Of a DNA stretch of 64,000 nt, positions 7,533 to 15,491 are shown piece by piece. Below the pieces are notes generated by a model. The model did no database searches and had not been told where the DNA came from. It saw only the letters and a program-made list of their open reading frames with translations. The position numbers were made by a program, and so were the translations under genes. Positions within the stretch are counted from its first letter, which is position 1. Every line of letters begins with the position of its first letter. The DNA comes from Streptomyces macrolidinus (GTDB taxonomy: Bacteria; Actinomycetota; Actinomycetes; Streptomycetales; Streptomycetaceae): assembly GCF_023887685.1 (NCBI RefSeq), contig NZ_JAMWMR010000003.1, positions 1-64,000 on the forward strand, given 5' to 3'.

Positions 7533-9368
7533 GTGCGTATCGGACTGCTGACGGAGGGTGGCTATCCGTATGTGGGCGGTGAGGCCAGGCTCTGGTGCGA
7601 GCGCCTGGTACACGGGCTCGCGCAGCACGAGTTCGACGTCTATGCGCTCAGCCGCGGCGAGCGGGAGGAGGTCGAGGGCTGGGTCCCGCTGCCGCCGCAG
7701 GTCAGCCGGGTACGGACGGCACCGCTGTGGGCCGCGGAGGACGACGGCGTGGTCCATGGACGCCGCGCGCGACGGCGGTTCGCCGAGGCGTACGGGGACC
7801 TGGTCGGCGCGCTGTGCTCGGCTTCGGAGCCGGTCGCGTCGCCGAGCGCGTCCGAAGTCGTCGACTCGGCAGCCGTCGACTCCGTAGCCCTCGACTCCGC
7901 AGTCGTCGAGCCCGAGGCGGACCGTTTCGGCAGCGCTCTCTACGCCCTCGCCGAACTCGCCCGCGACGAAGGCGGACTGAGCGGCGCGCTGCGGTCCGAG
8001 ACCGCCGTCCGCGCGCTGGAGAGCGCCTGTCACGCGCCGGGCGCCCTGCGCGCGGCGCGCACGGCGCGCGTGCCCGATCTGCTCGAAGTGGCCGCGCAGG
8101 TCGAACGTGCCCTGCGCCCCCTCTCGCTCGACTGGTACGCGGACGACGGACTCGGCGCGGTCGACCTCTGCCATGCCACGACGGGCGGTGCCGCGGCCCT
8201 TACCGGGCTGCTCGCGCGGCACTTCGCCGGGGTCCCGCTGCTCGTCACCGAGTACGGCGTCCGGTTGCGCGCCCACTACCTGGGGGCGCCGGGCGAGGCA
8301 CCCTCCGCGGTACGCGCGGTGCTCGCCGCCTTCCATCGCAGGCTGGCCGCCGAGGTGTACCGGCGCGCCACGTGCATCACGCCCGGCAACGCCCACGCGC
8401 GCCGGTGGCAGGAACGCTGCGGCGCCGACCGCGCCAAGCTGCGCACGGTCTACCCCGGCATGGACGCGTCCCGCTTCACGGCGGTGGGCGAGTCGCCCGA
8501 CGGCGCGGATCCGGCCACGCTGGTCTGGGTCGGGCGCGTCGAGCCCGCCAAGGACCTGGTCTCCCTGCTTCACGCCTTCGCGCGCATCCGCGCGGCGGAG
8601 CCGACGGCACGGCTGCGGATCGTGGGGGCCGTCCCCGATCCCGAGGGCGCCGCCTACCTCGGGCACTGCAAGGCCCTGGCCGAGCATCTCTTCCCCGACG
8701 AGGCCGAAGGCGCGTACGCCGTCGGTGACAATCCGGTGTCCTTCGAGGACATCGGCGGTCCTCAGGCGCCCGACCTGGCGGAGGTCTACGGGGCCGGGGC
8801 GGTCGTCGTCCTGTCGAGCGTCATCGAGGGCTTCCCGATCAGCCTGGTGGAGGCGATGCTCTGCGGGCGGGCCACCGTGTCCACGGACGTCGGCGCGGTG
8901 GTCGAGGTCATAGGGGGTACGGGGCTCGCGGTCCCGCCGCGCAACCCGCGGGCGCTCGCGGAGGCGTGCGTGGCACTGCTGCGCGACCCCGCGCGCCGTG
9001 AGCGCCTCGGCGCAGCCGCCCGCGCGCGAGCCCTCGAACTCTTCACCATCGAGCAGAACATCGCGGCGTTCCACGAGCTGTACCTGGAGATCGTCTCCCA
9101 CGAGCCGGTACGGCGCGTGCTCGTCGACGGGGCGGGCGAACCGCGCCCCTTCGGCGCGCCCACGGAGGCGCACCTGCCCGGCCGCTGGACCGGGCGACGC
9201 CGTCCACTCAGGAGACCGCGCTGGGCGTTGCCGCCCGAACACGACACGGCCAGACAGGACTTGCCCGGATACGACATGCCCGAACAGGACCTGCCCGGAC
9301 ACGGCACCCCCGAGCCCGACACGGCGGCGCACCACGCGCCCGTCCCGGCGGCGGAGGGCGTGCGATGA
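7533..9368 (+). CDS. GT4-family glycosyltransferase, PelF-like (DUF3492)
   Basis: A 611-residue cytosolic GT-B glycosyltransferase. The N-terminus MRIGLLTEGGYPYVGGEARLW is the DUF3492 signature of PelF-type GT4 enzymes, which polymerise a GalNAc/GlcNAc exopolysaccharide in Pel systems. The C-terminal Rossmann domain has LVWVGRVEPAKD and the EX7E motif EGFPISLVE near residue 431. GTG 7533 is chosen because it begins the conserved domain. Two linkers are expanded: a 15-bp x3 repeat at 7860-7904 and a 30-bp x2 repeat at 9255-9314. The stop overlaps the next ATG (ATGA), so the genes are translationally coupled. Donor sugar unknown. Confidence 0.88.
   Translation: MRIGLLTEGGYPYVGGEARLWCERLVHGLAQHEFDVYALSRGEREEVEGWVPLPPQVSRVRTAPLWAAEDDGVVHGRRARRRFAEAYGDLVGALCSASEPVASPSASEVVDSAAVDSVALDSAVVEPEADRFGSALYALAELARDEGGLSGALRSETAVRALESACHAPGALRAARTARVPDLLEVAAQVERALRPLSLDWYADDGLGAVDLCHATTGGAAALTGLLARHFAGVPLLVTEYGVRLRAHYLGAPGEAPSAVRAVLAAFHRRLAAEVYRRATCITPGNAHARRWQERCGADRAKLRTVYPGMDASRFTAVGESPDGADPATLVWVGRVEPAKDLVSLLHAFARIRAAEPTARLRIVGAVPDPEGAAYLGHCKALAEHLFPDEAEGAYAVGDNPVSFEDIGGPQAPDLAEVYGAGAVVVLSSVIEGFPISLVEAMLCGRATVSTDVGAVVEVIGGTGLAVPPRNPRALAEACVALLRDPARRERLGAAARARALELFTIEQNIAAFHELYLEIVSHEPVRRVLVDGAGEPRPFGAPTEAHLPGRWTGRRRPLRRPRWALPPEHDTARQDLPGYDMPEQDLPGHGTPEPDTAAHHAPVPAAEGVR
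7860..7904 (+). repeat. 15-bp x3 tandem repeat inside the glycosyltransferase
   Basis: Three near-identical units related to GTCGACTCCGTAGCC encode a Val/Asp/Ser/Ala-rich insert about 110 residues into the protein. The insert falls in a linker rather than in a conserved GT motif. Confidence 0.85.
9255..9314 (+). repeat. 30-bp x2 tandem repeat at the glycosyltransferase C-terminus
   Basis: Two adjacent 30-bp units, each starting CAGGAC and encoding QDLPGY/H-type decapeptides, lie in the disordered C-terminal extension beyond the GT4 fold. Confidence 0.85.
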
Positions 9369-10516
9369 GCGACCTGGGAGAACTGGACCGCCTCGCGTCC
9401 ACGGACGACCTCGACACGGCCCGCAAGCCGTCCCCGGCCCGCCGCGTCGGCGTCGACCCCGTCAAGGCGCTGATGCGACGCCACCACGACCTGTGCGAAC
9501 GGGCCGTCGACCCACTGGAGATCGCGGCCGGACTGGAGGCGCACGGCCTGACCGACCGGGCCGCCGCGCGCTTCCGCCACCGCGACGTGTTCTCGCTCGC
9601 CGAGGAGATGTACGCGCGCGTGCCACGCTCAGGTGATCAACTCCCGCCGTCGTACGACCTGTTGGACGTCGCCCAGGAGCGAGGGCCGTGGGCCCTCCTC
9701 GCGCTGCTGCCCGGCGCGCTGTGCGCGGCCACCCTCGTCGGGCAGCGGCTCACCGAGGGCCGCGTCCGCGTCACCGTCGTCGCGCTCGGCGTTCTCGCCG
9801 TCGCCCTGGGCCTGCGCGCGGCCCTGCGCCGAGGCCCGTTGCGCGCCCCGTCCGGCACCGGGCCGAACACCGGCCGCGCGGCCACATGGTGGCTGCTCGC
9901 GTACGCCCTCCTCGGCGACGGACTGCTGCGCACCGCGCTGGAAGGCGGCCCCGACGGCGCCTGGCCCCCGGCCCCCGTGCCCGTCCTGGCTCTCGCCCTG
10001 GCCTTCGCCCCGGCCACCTGGTGCGCCCGCCTCCTCGCCGTACGCGCGCGCCGCCGACTCGCCGCCAGCCGCGGCCTGGAGGAGTTCGCCTCCTCGATCA
10101 CCCCGCTGCTGCTGGGCGTGGTCGCGCTCTTCCTGTGCGCCCTGGGCGCGCTGCTCGTGCTGTGCGGGCTGGTGCTCGGCGCGTACGGGGGCACGGGAGC
10201 GTACGCAGGCGCGGGCGCCCTCGGCGCGCTCCTGCTGATCGCCCGGCTGCTCACCTCACACGGCTTCGGGCAGGCTCCGGCGGTCGCCCTCGCCACCGCA
10301 GCCGCCGCCGAGTGCACGGCCCTGAGTTCGGTCTTCGCCGGGCGCCTCCCCGGCTGCTCGTTCCTGGCCACCCCGGTCCACGTGCTCGCCGACACCTGGG
10401 GCGCGGACGCCGTCCCCCTCGTCGTCTGCGCGCTGACCGCCCTGATCCTGCTGATCCACGCGACCCGAACCCTCACCCGGGCCTCGGCCCACGCCCAGCC
10501 GTCCGGATCACCCTGA
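9365..10516 (+). CDS. Polytopic membrane protein of the putative glycan locus
   Basis: A 383-residue protein with an N-terminal soluble region of about 100 residues containing VKALMRRHHDLCERAVDPLE, followed by roughly eight hydrophobic helices (first near 110-128, last near 345-365). I do not recognise a named family. It is shorter than the 12-helix exporters such as PelG, although its place directly behind a PelF-like transferase suggests an export or scaffolding role in the same pathway. ATG overlaps the transferase stop as ATGA. A short leader ORF and epimerase gene follow. Confidence 0.75.
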   Translation: MSDLGELDRLASTDDLDTARKPSPARRVGVDPVKALMRRHHDLCERAVDPLEIAAGLEAHGLTDRAAARFRHRDVFSLAEEMYARVPRSGDQLPPSYDLLDVAQERGPWALLALLPGALCAATLVGQRLTEGRVRVTVVALGVLAVALGLRAALRRGPLRAPSGTGPNTGRAATWWLLAYALLGDGLLRTALEGGPDGAWPPAPVPVLALALAFAPATWCARLLAVRARRRLAASRGLEEFASSITPLLLGVVALFLCALGALLVLCGLVLGAYGGTGAYAGAGALGALLLIARLLTSHGFGQAPAVALATAAAAECTALSSVFAGRLPGCSFLATPVHVLADTWGADAVPLVVCALTALILLIHATRTLTRASAHAQPSGSP

Positions 10517-10663
10517 GCCCGCGGCTCGGGCCGCCCCATCGGCGCGCCATGAGCCGCAGCCGTCGCCCGGGACCCGGTCCGCGCCCCGGGCACGCGCCTC
10601 CCGCGGGACCGACACCGCGGGCCCCTCTCGTCCCTCGGCACCACCCTTGAAGGAGAACGCCAG

Positions 10664-10711
10664 ATGATCACCTCCCGAACCGGAGAGTCCGCCCCGGGAG
10701 CCGCCCGATGA
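10664..10711 (+). CDS. 15-codon leader peptide coupled to the epimerase
   Basis: AAGGAG followed 7 nt later by ATG opens a reading frame MITSRTGESAPGAAR whose TGA overlaps the epimerase ATG as ATGA (10708-10711). The ribosome site is better than most in the window, so translation is likely. It may couple ribosomes onto the epimerase start or reflect an alternative, now truncated, start. Too short for domain assignment. Confidence 0.45.
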   Translation: MITSRTGESAPGAAR

Positions 10712-11685
10712 GGGTCCTGCTGATCGGAGCCAACGGCTATCTCGGTCGCTTCGTCGCCGACCGCCTGCTCGCCGATCCCGCCGTGCAGCTCACCGCGCTC
10801 GGCCGCGGCGACGACGCCGACGTACGGTTCGACCTCGCGTCCGGCAGCCCCGGCGCGCTCACCCGCTTCCTGGACGCCGTGCACCCCGGGGTCGTCGTCA
10901 ACTGCGCGGGGGCGATCCGCGGCGGCGCCCGCGAGCTCACCCGGCACAACACCGTCGCCGTCGCCACGGTCTGCGAGGCCCTGCGCCGCAGCGGGTGCGG
11001 GGCCCGCCTGGTGCAGCTCGGCTGCAGCGCCGAGTACGGCCCGAGCCAGCCCGGCTCCTCCACGGCCGAGGACGCGGTCCCGCGCCCCGGAGGCCCGTAC
11101 GGCGTCAGCAAGCTCGCCGCCACCGAACTCGTCCTCGGCTCGGGGCTCGACGCGGTCGTGCTCCGCGTCTTCTCGCCCGCCGGACCCGGCACGCCCGCCG
11201 GATCCCCGCTCGGCCGCCTCGCCGAGGCCATGCGCCGCGCCATGCAGGCCGGTGACAGCGAACTCAAGCTCGGCGGCCTCGGCGTCCAGCGTGACTTCGT
11301 CGACGTGCGCGATGTCGCGCGTGCCGTCCACGCGGCCTCCCTCTCCGCCGCCCAAGGCGTGATCAACATCGGCTCGGGGCGCGCCGTACGCCTGCGTGAC
11401 GCAGCCGCCGTCCTCACGCGCGTCGCCGGCTACGGAGGCGCCCTGAACGAGGTCGACGGACCCCCCGGCCCGGCACGGCCCGTCCTCGCCCACCCCCGCG
11501 CCGAAGCCCACCCCCGCGGCGAACAGGAGCAGACGCCCCCGGTCGCGTACCCCTACCCGGACGGCTGCGGAAGCTGGCAGCAGGCCGACGTACGCACGGC
11601 ACGCGACCGGCTCGGCTGGCGGCCGAGGATCAGCCTGGAAGAGTCCCTCGCCGACATCTGGATGGAGGCGGCATGCCGCATCTGA
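10708..11685 (+). CDS. NAD-dependent nucleotide-sugar epimerase/dehydratase
   Basis: A 325-residue extended SDR. The NAD-binding glycine motif GANGYLG is at residues 7-13, a CSAEYGPSQ segment carries the catalytic Ser/Thr position, and YGVSK holds the Tyr/Lys pair near 131-135. The C-terminal GWRPRISLEESLADIW is typical of sugar-nucleotide epimerases or reductases. A His/Pro/Gln-rich insert (about residues 258-285) interrupts the C-terminal domain. It probably makes or modifies an activated sugar for the adjacent PelF-like transferase; exact substrate unknown. It overlaps the spherulin-4 gene by 13 nt. Confidence 0.87.
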   Translation: MRVLLIGANGYLGRFVADRLLADPAVQLTALGRGDDADVRFDLASGSPGALTRFLDAVHPGVVVNCAGAIRGGARELTRHNTVAVATVCEALRRSGCGARLVQLGCSAEYGPSQPGSSTAEDAVPRPGGPYGVSKLAATELVLGSGLDAVVLRVFSPAGPGTPAGSPLGRLAEAMRRAMQAGDSELKLGGLGVQRDFVDVRDVARAVHAASLSAAQGVINIGSGRAVRLRDAAAVLTRVAGYGGALNEVDGPPGPARPVLAHPRAEAHPRGEQEQTPPVAYPYPDGCGSWQQADVRTARDRLGWRPRISLEESLADIWMEAACRI

Positions 11686-12422
11686 TCCGTACGACGACGG
11701 GCGCCACCCGCACCGACCTGGGCCCCGGGCTCGGCATCCCCGGCTACGCGCATCCCCTCGTCGCGCCCGAGGAGTGGGACGCGCTCACCCGGCCGGGCGT
11801 CCCGCTCCACTGGGTCGTCCTCAACGTGAACGAGGGCCCCGGCACCCGGCCCGACCCGCACTGCGAGGACGCGGCGGGACGGCTGCACACCACGGGCGCG
11901 CGCGTGCTCGGGCATCTCGACCTCGCCCAAGGCGCGCGCGGTCTCGCCGAGCTGTTCTCCGAGGCGCACCGGTATCTCGACTGGTACCGGGTCGACGGCT
12001 TCCTGCTGGACCGCTGCCCCGCGGAGCGCGCCGCGCTCCCCGAGGTCCGCCGCGCGATCACCAGGCTGCGCTCCCTGCTCGACCCGGGGCATGTCGTCCT
12101 CGGCCACGGCACGCACCCGTATCCCGGATACGCGGAGATCGCCGACCAACTGGTCACCTTCCGCGGCCCCTGGAGCGACTACCGCTGGTCACAGGTGGCG
12201 GAGTGGACCGCCGACCATCCGCCCGAGCGGTTCTGCCATCTCGTGCACGGCGTGCCCCGCGGCCATCTCGACGAGGCGTTGCGCATCGCCCGCTGGCAGG
12301 GCGCCGCGACGATCTGGTTCACGGACCGTACGGCGCGCGGCGGTCACGCCGATCCCTGGAAGGCCATGCCCGGCTACTGGGACGAGATCGTCTCGCGGAT
12401 CGGAAGGGGTGTCTCGGAATGA
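11673..12422 (+). CDS. Spherulin-4 family protein (GH135-like)
   Basis: A 249-residue protein of the spherulation-specific family 4, which includes GH135 hydrolases of GalNAc-containing polysaccharides such as fungal Sph3. Recognisable family pieces are GIPGYAHP near residue 21, WVVLNVNEGPG near 47-57 and the core strand VDGFLLDRCP near 108-117. Family enzymes generally have Asp-Glu at the end of that strand, while here it is Asp-Arg, so catalysis may be altered. No signal peptide is visible. ATG 11673 follows GGAGG within the epimerase gene, indicating coupling. Confidence 0.8.
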   Translation: MPHLIRTTTGATRTDLGPGLGIPGYAHPLVAPEEWDALTRPGVPLHWVVLNVNEGPGTRPDPHCEDAAGRLHTTGARVLGHLDLAQGARGLAELFSEAHRYLDWYRVDGFLLDRCPAERAALPEVRRAITRLRSLLDPGHVVLGHGTHPYPGYAEIADQLVTFRGPWSDYRWSQVAEWTADHPPERFCHLVHGVPRGHLDEALRIARWQGAATIWFTDRTARGGHADPWKAMPGYWDEIVSRIGRGVSE

Positions 12423-12485
12423 AGAAGGGCGTGGCAGTGTTGACGGGAGAACCACTGTCGTGATCGATCGACCAACGGAGTCCCC

Positions 12486-13664
12486 GTGTCGCTGCCACCC
12501 CTGGTCGAGCCCGCCGCCGAGCTCACCGTAGACGAGGTCCGCAGGTACTCCCGCCACCTGATCATCCCGGATGTCGGGATGGACGGGCAGAAGCGGCTGA
12601 AGAACGCCAAGGTGCTGTGTGTGGGCGCCGGCGGTCTGGGCTCGCCCGCGCTCATGTACCTGGCCGCGGCCGGTGTGGGCACCCTCGGCATCGTGGAGTT
12701 CGACGAGGTCGACGAGTCGAACCTGCAACGGCAGATCATCCACAGCCAGTCCGACATCGGCCGCTCCAAGGCCGAGTCCGCGCGGGACAGCGTCAAGGGC
12801 ATCAACCCGTATGTGGACGTGATCCTTCACGAGGAGCGGCTCGAGGCCGACAACGTGATGGACATCTTCAGCCAGTACGACCTGATCGTCGACGGCACGG
12901 ACAACTTCGCGACCCGCTACCTGGTCAACGACGCGTGCGTGCTGCTCAACAAGCCGTACGTGTGGGGTTCGATCTACCGCTTCGACGGCCAGGCCTCCGT
13001 CTTCTGGTCCGAGCACGGCCCCTGCTACCGCTGCCTGTACCCCGAGCCCCCGCCGCCGGGCATGGTCCCGTCCTGCGCCGAGGGCGGTGTGCTGGGCGTG
13101 CTGTGCGCGTCCATCGGGTCCATCCAGGTCACCGAGGCGATCAAGGTCCTCACCGGCACGGGCGAGCCGCTGGTCGGCCGACTGATGATCTACGACGCCC
13201 TGGAGATGCAGTACCGCCAGGTCAAGGTCCGCAAGGACCCGAACTGCGCGGTGTGCGGCGAGAACCCGACCGTCACCGAACTCATCGACTACGAGGCCTT
13301 CTGCGGCGTCGTCTCCGAGGAGGCGCAGGCAGCCGCCGCCGACTCCACGATCACTCCCAAGCAGCTCAAGGAGTGGATGGACGACGGCGAGAACATCGAG
13401 ATCATCGACGTCCGCGAGCCGAACGAGTACGAGATCGTCTCCATCCCGGGCGCCCGGCTGATCCCGAAGAACGAGTTCCTCATGGGCACGGCCCTGGGCA
13501 GCCTTCCGCAGGACAAGAAGATCGTCTTGCATTGCAAGACGGGTGTCCGCAGTGCGGAAGTCCTCGCGGTCCTGAAGTCCGCGGGCTTCGCGGACGCGGT
13601 CCACGTGGGCGGCGGCGTGATCGGCTGGGTGAACCAGATCGAACCGCACAAGCCGGTCTACTGA
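12486..13664 (+). CDS. moeZ: Adenylyltransferase/sulfurtransferase MoeZ
   Basis: A 392-residue fusion of an E1-like adenylyltransferase (residues about 1-270) and a C-terminal rhodanese domain (about 290-390). It adenylates and sulfurates the C-terminal glycine of ubiquitin-like sulfur carriers such as MoaD, CysO or ThiS. Visible are the nucleotide loop GAGGLGSP, zinc pairs CYRC and CAVCG, the catalytic Cys in PSCAEGG and the rhodanese Cys in HCKTGVR. GTG 12486 has GGAG 5 nt upstream. A TTGACG hexamer (12440-12445) could be its -35. A perfect 20-bp hairpin terminates it. Confidence 0.96.
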   Translation: MSLPPLVEPAAELTVDEVRRYSRHLIIPDVGMDGQKRLKNAKVLCVGAGGLGSPALMYLAAAGVGTLGIVEFDEVDESNLQRQIIHSQSDIGRSKAESARDSVKGINPYVDVILHEERLEADNVMDIFSQYDLIVDGTDNFATRYLVNDACVLLNKPYVWGSIYRFDGQASVFWSEHGPCYRCLYPEPPPPGMVPSCAEGGVLGVLCASIGSIQVTEAIKVLTGTGEPLVGRLMIYDALEMQYRQVKVRKDPNCAVCGENPTVTELIDYEAFCGVVSEEAQAAAADSTITPKQLKEWMDDGENIEIIDVREPNEYEIVSIPGARLIPKNEFLMGTALGSLPQDKKIVLHCKTGVRSAEVLAVLKSAGFADAVHVGGGVIGWVNQIEPHKPVY

Positions 13665-13706
13665 CCGACACGACCGACACGACCGACGACACCCCCGTCG
13701 AACCCG

Positions 13707-13751
13707 AAGAAGCCCACAGCCGCTGACCAGTTCAGCGGCTGTGGGCTTCTT
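13707..13751. terminator. Perfect 20-bp bidirectional terminator
   Basis: Positions 13707-13726 and 13732-13751 are perfectly complementary with a 5-nt loop, ending in TTCTTT on the plus strand and beginning with AAGAAG, so a T-rich tract follows the stem in both directions. It separates moeZ (+) from the convergent lipoprotein gene (-). Confidence 0.93.
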
Positions 13752-13775
13752 TCGCGACCAGTGCCTGAGACGGCA

Positions 13776-15356
13776 CTAGGAGCAGACCGTGCCGTTCGGC
13801 GGGACCTTGCCGTCCAGCAGATAGCGGTTCACCGTGTTCTGGACGCATACGTTCTTGCTGTTGTACGCGCCATGTCCCTGGCCCTTGTACGTCAGTTGGA
13901 CGCCGACACCCTTGCCCAGCGCGATCGCCATCCTGCGCGCACCCTCGTACGGGGTCGCGGGGTCACCGGTGTTGCCGACGACGAGGATCGGCGGGGCGCC
14001 GGGCGCGCTCACGTCCGGGTGGTAAGCGGCGCCCTGCACCGGCCAGTTGGCGCAGCTCAGCAGGGACCAGGCCAGGAGGTCGCCGAACAGCGGGGAGACG
14101 GCCCGGAACCCCGGCAGCTTCGCCCGCACCTCGGCGGTGGTGTACCGCGGCTTCTCGTCCGCGCAGTTGATCGCGACGTTCGCGGCGGTGAGGTTGCTGT
14201 AACGGCCGTCCTCGTTGCGCCCGTTCAGCGTGTCCGACAGCAGCATCAGCAACCTGCCGTCACCCATGTACGCCAGCTCGAGACCCTCGGTCAGGTACGG
14301 CCAGAAGTTCTTGGAGTACAGCGCCTGCACGATGCCGTTGGTCGCGGCGGTCCGGGTCAACTGGCGGGAGGGCGCGCCGGGAAGGGGCTTGCGGTCGAGT
14401 TCCTTCAGCAGGGCGGTGATCCGGTTCTGGACGTCCTGCACGGTCCTGCCGACCGGGCATCCCGCGCTCCGCGCGACGCAGTCCCGCGCGTAGTTGTCGA
14501 ACGCCAATTGGAAGCCCCTGGCCTGGCCGAGCGAGAGCTGATCCGGTGTCTGCGTCGGATCGACCACCGCGTCGAACACGGCCCGCCCGACATGCGTGGG
14601 GAACAAGTGCGCGTAGACGCCGCCCAGTTCGGTGCCGTACGAGATGCCGAAGTAGTACAGCTTGCGGTCGCCGAGCAGTTGGCGCATCAGGTCCATGTCG
14701 CGCGCCGTGTCGGTCGTCCGCAGATACGGCAGCAGCCTTCCGGAGTGCTGCTCGCAGCCGCTGTTGAACTGCTTGATGTTGTTCAGGAACGTGCGCTGCT
14801 CGGCCGGTGTCGTGGGCGTCGCGTCCTGCTGGAAGAACTTGTCGAGCTGTTGGTCGGTCTTGCACTTCACGCCCGCGCTGCGCCCGACCCCGCGCGGGTC
14901 GAAGCTCACCAGGTCGTACCGGGTGCGCAGGGTCGCGTAGTCCGGTGCGAAGGCGGGCAGCGAGGAGACGCCGGAGCCGCCGGGCCCACCGAAGTTGAAG
15001 ACGAGCGAGCCGATCCGCTGACTCGGGGCGCCGCCGGCCTTCGCCCGGATCAGCGCGATGTCGATGGTGCCGTTGCTGGGGTCGTTCCAGTTCAGGGGCG
15101 CCTTCATGGTCGCGCACTGCCATCGGGTGCCGTCCGGCAGCGGCGCGGGCGCGCTGCCGCCGCCCTCCGCCTCGGACGGCGGCGGGCAGTTCTCCCAGGC
15201 CAACTTCTGCCCCGACAGGCCCCCTTGGACAGGGCCCGGCTGTACGGGACCCACCTGCCCCTCCGGTACGGGGCCACGGGCGCAGCCGGCGACGAGGGCG
15301 GGCAGCAGGGCGGCGGCGGTCAGGGCGGCGGCGCGGGTCCGCGAAGGCTTCGGCAT
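13776..15356 (-). CDS. Secreted lipoprotein, tripeptidyl aminopeptidase-like alpha/beta hydrolase
   Basis: A 526-residue serine hydrolase of the Streptomyces tripeptidyl-aminopeptidase-like family. The N-terminus MPKPSRTRAAALTAAALL ends in the lipobox LVAGC, with Cys about residue 25, so it should be lipid-anchored outside the membrane. The oxyanion FNFGGPGGSG is near 145, nucleophile GISYGTE near 245, the acid in GNTGDPATP and the His in GQGHGAY near 500. Several extracellular Cys may pair as disulphides. It likely trims peptides in the wall space. ATG 15356 is favoured by the signal peptide; the upstream extension lacks one. Confidence 0.9.
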   Translation of the reverse strand: MPKPSRTRAAALTAAALLPALVAGCARGPVPEGQVGPVQPGPVQGGLSGQKLAWENCPPPSEAEGGGSAPAPLPDGTRWQCATMKAPLNWNDPSNGTIDIALIRAKAGGAPSQRIGSLVFNFGGPGGSGVSSLPAFAPDYATLRTRYDLVSFDPRGVGRSAGVKCKTDQQLDKFFQQDATPTTPAEQRTFLNNIKQFNSGCEQHSGRLLPYLRTTDTARDMDLMRQLLGDRKLYYFGISYGTELGGVYAHLFPTHVGRAVFDAVVDPTQTPDQLSLGQARGFQLAFDNYARDCVARSAGCPVGRTVQDVQNRITALLKELDRKPLPGAPSRQLTRTAATNGIVQALYSKNFWPYLTEGLELAYMGDGRLLMLLSDTLNGRNEDGRYSNLTAANVAINCADEKPRYTTAEVRAKLPGFRAVSPLFGDLLAWSLLSCANWPVQGAAYHPDVSAPGAPPILVVGNTGDPATPYEGARRMAIALGKGVGVQLTYKGQGHGAYNSKNVCVQNTVNRYLLDGKVPPNGTVCS

Positions 15357-15491
15357 GGTCTCATCGTGGAGCCGCACCACGTGGGGCGCTCGGGGCGCGA
15401 GCCGTGCGGGTGAGATCCGATTCCCCGGCGCGCACACGCCCGTTCGCGTGAGACCGCTGCTTGGTCGACGCCTCCTGTCGGTCGACGCCTC

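Noticed and set aside
12440..12468. Strong promoter for moeZ
   Set aside because: TTGACG is good but no acceptable -10 is found 16-19 nt later, so it is only noted in the moeZ entry.
13761..15413. A 550-residue plus-strand frame opposite the lipoprotein peptidase
   Set aside because: No motif, while the minus strand has lipobox and catalytic triad.
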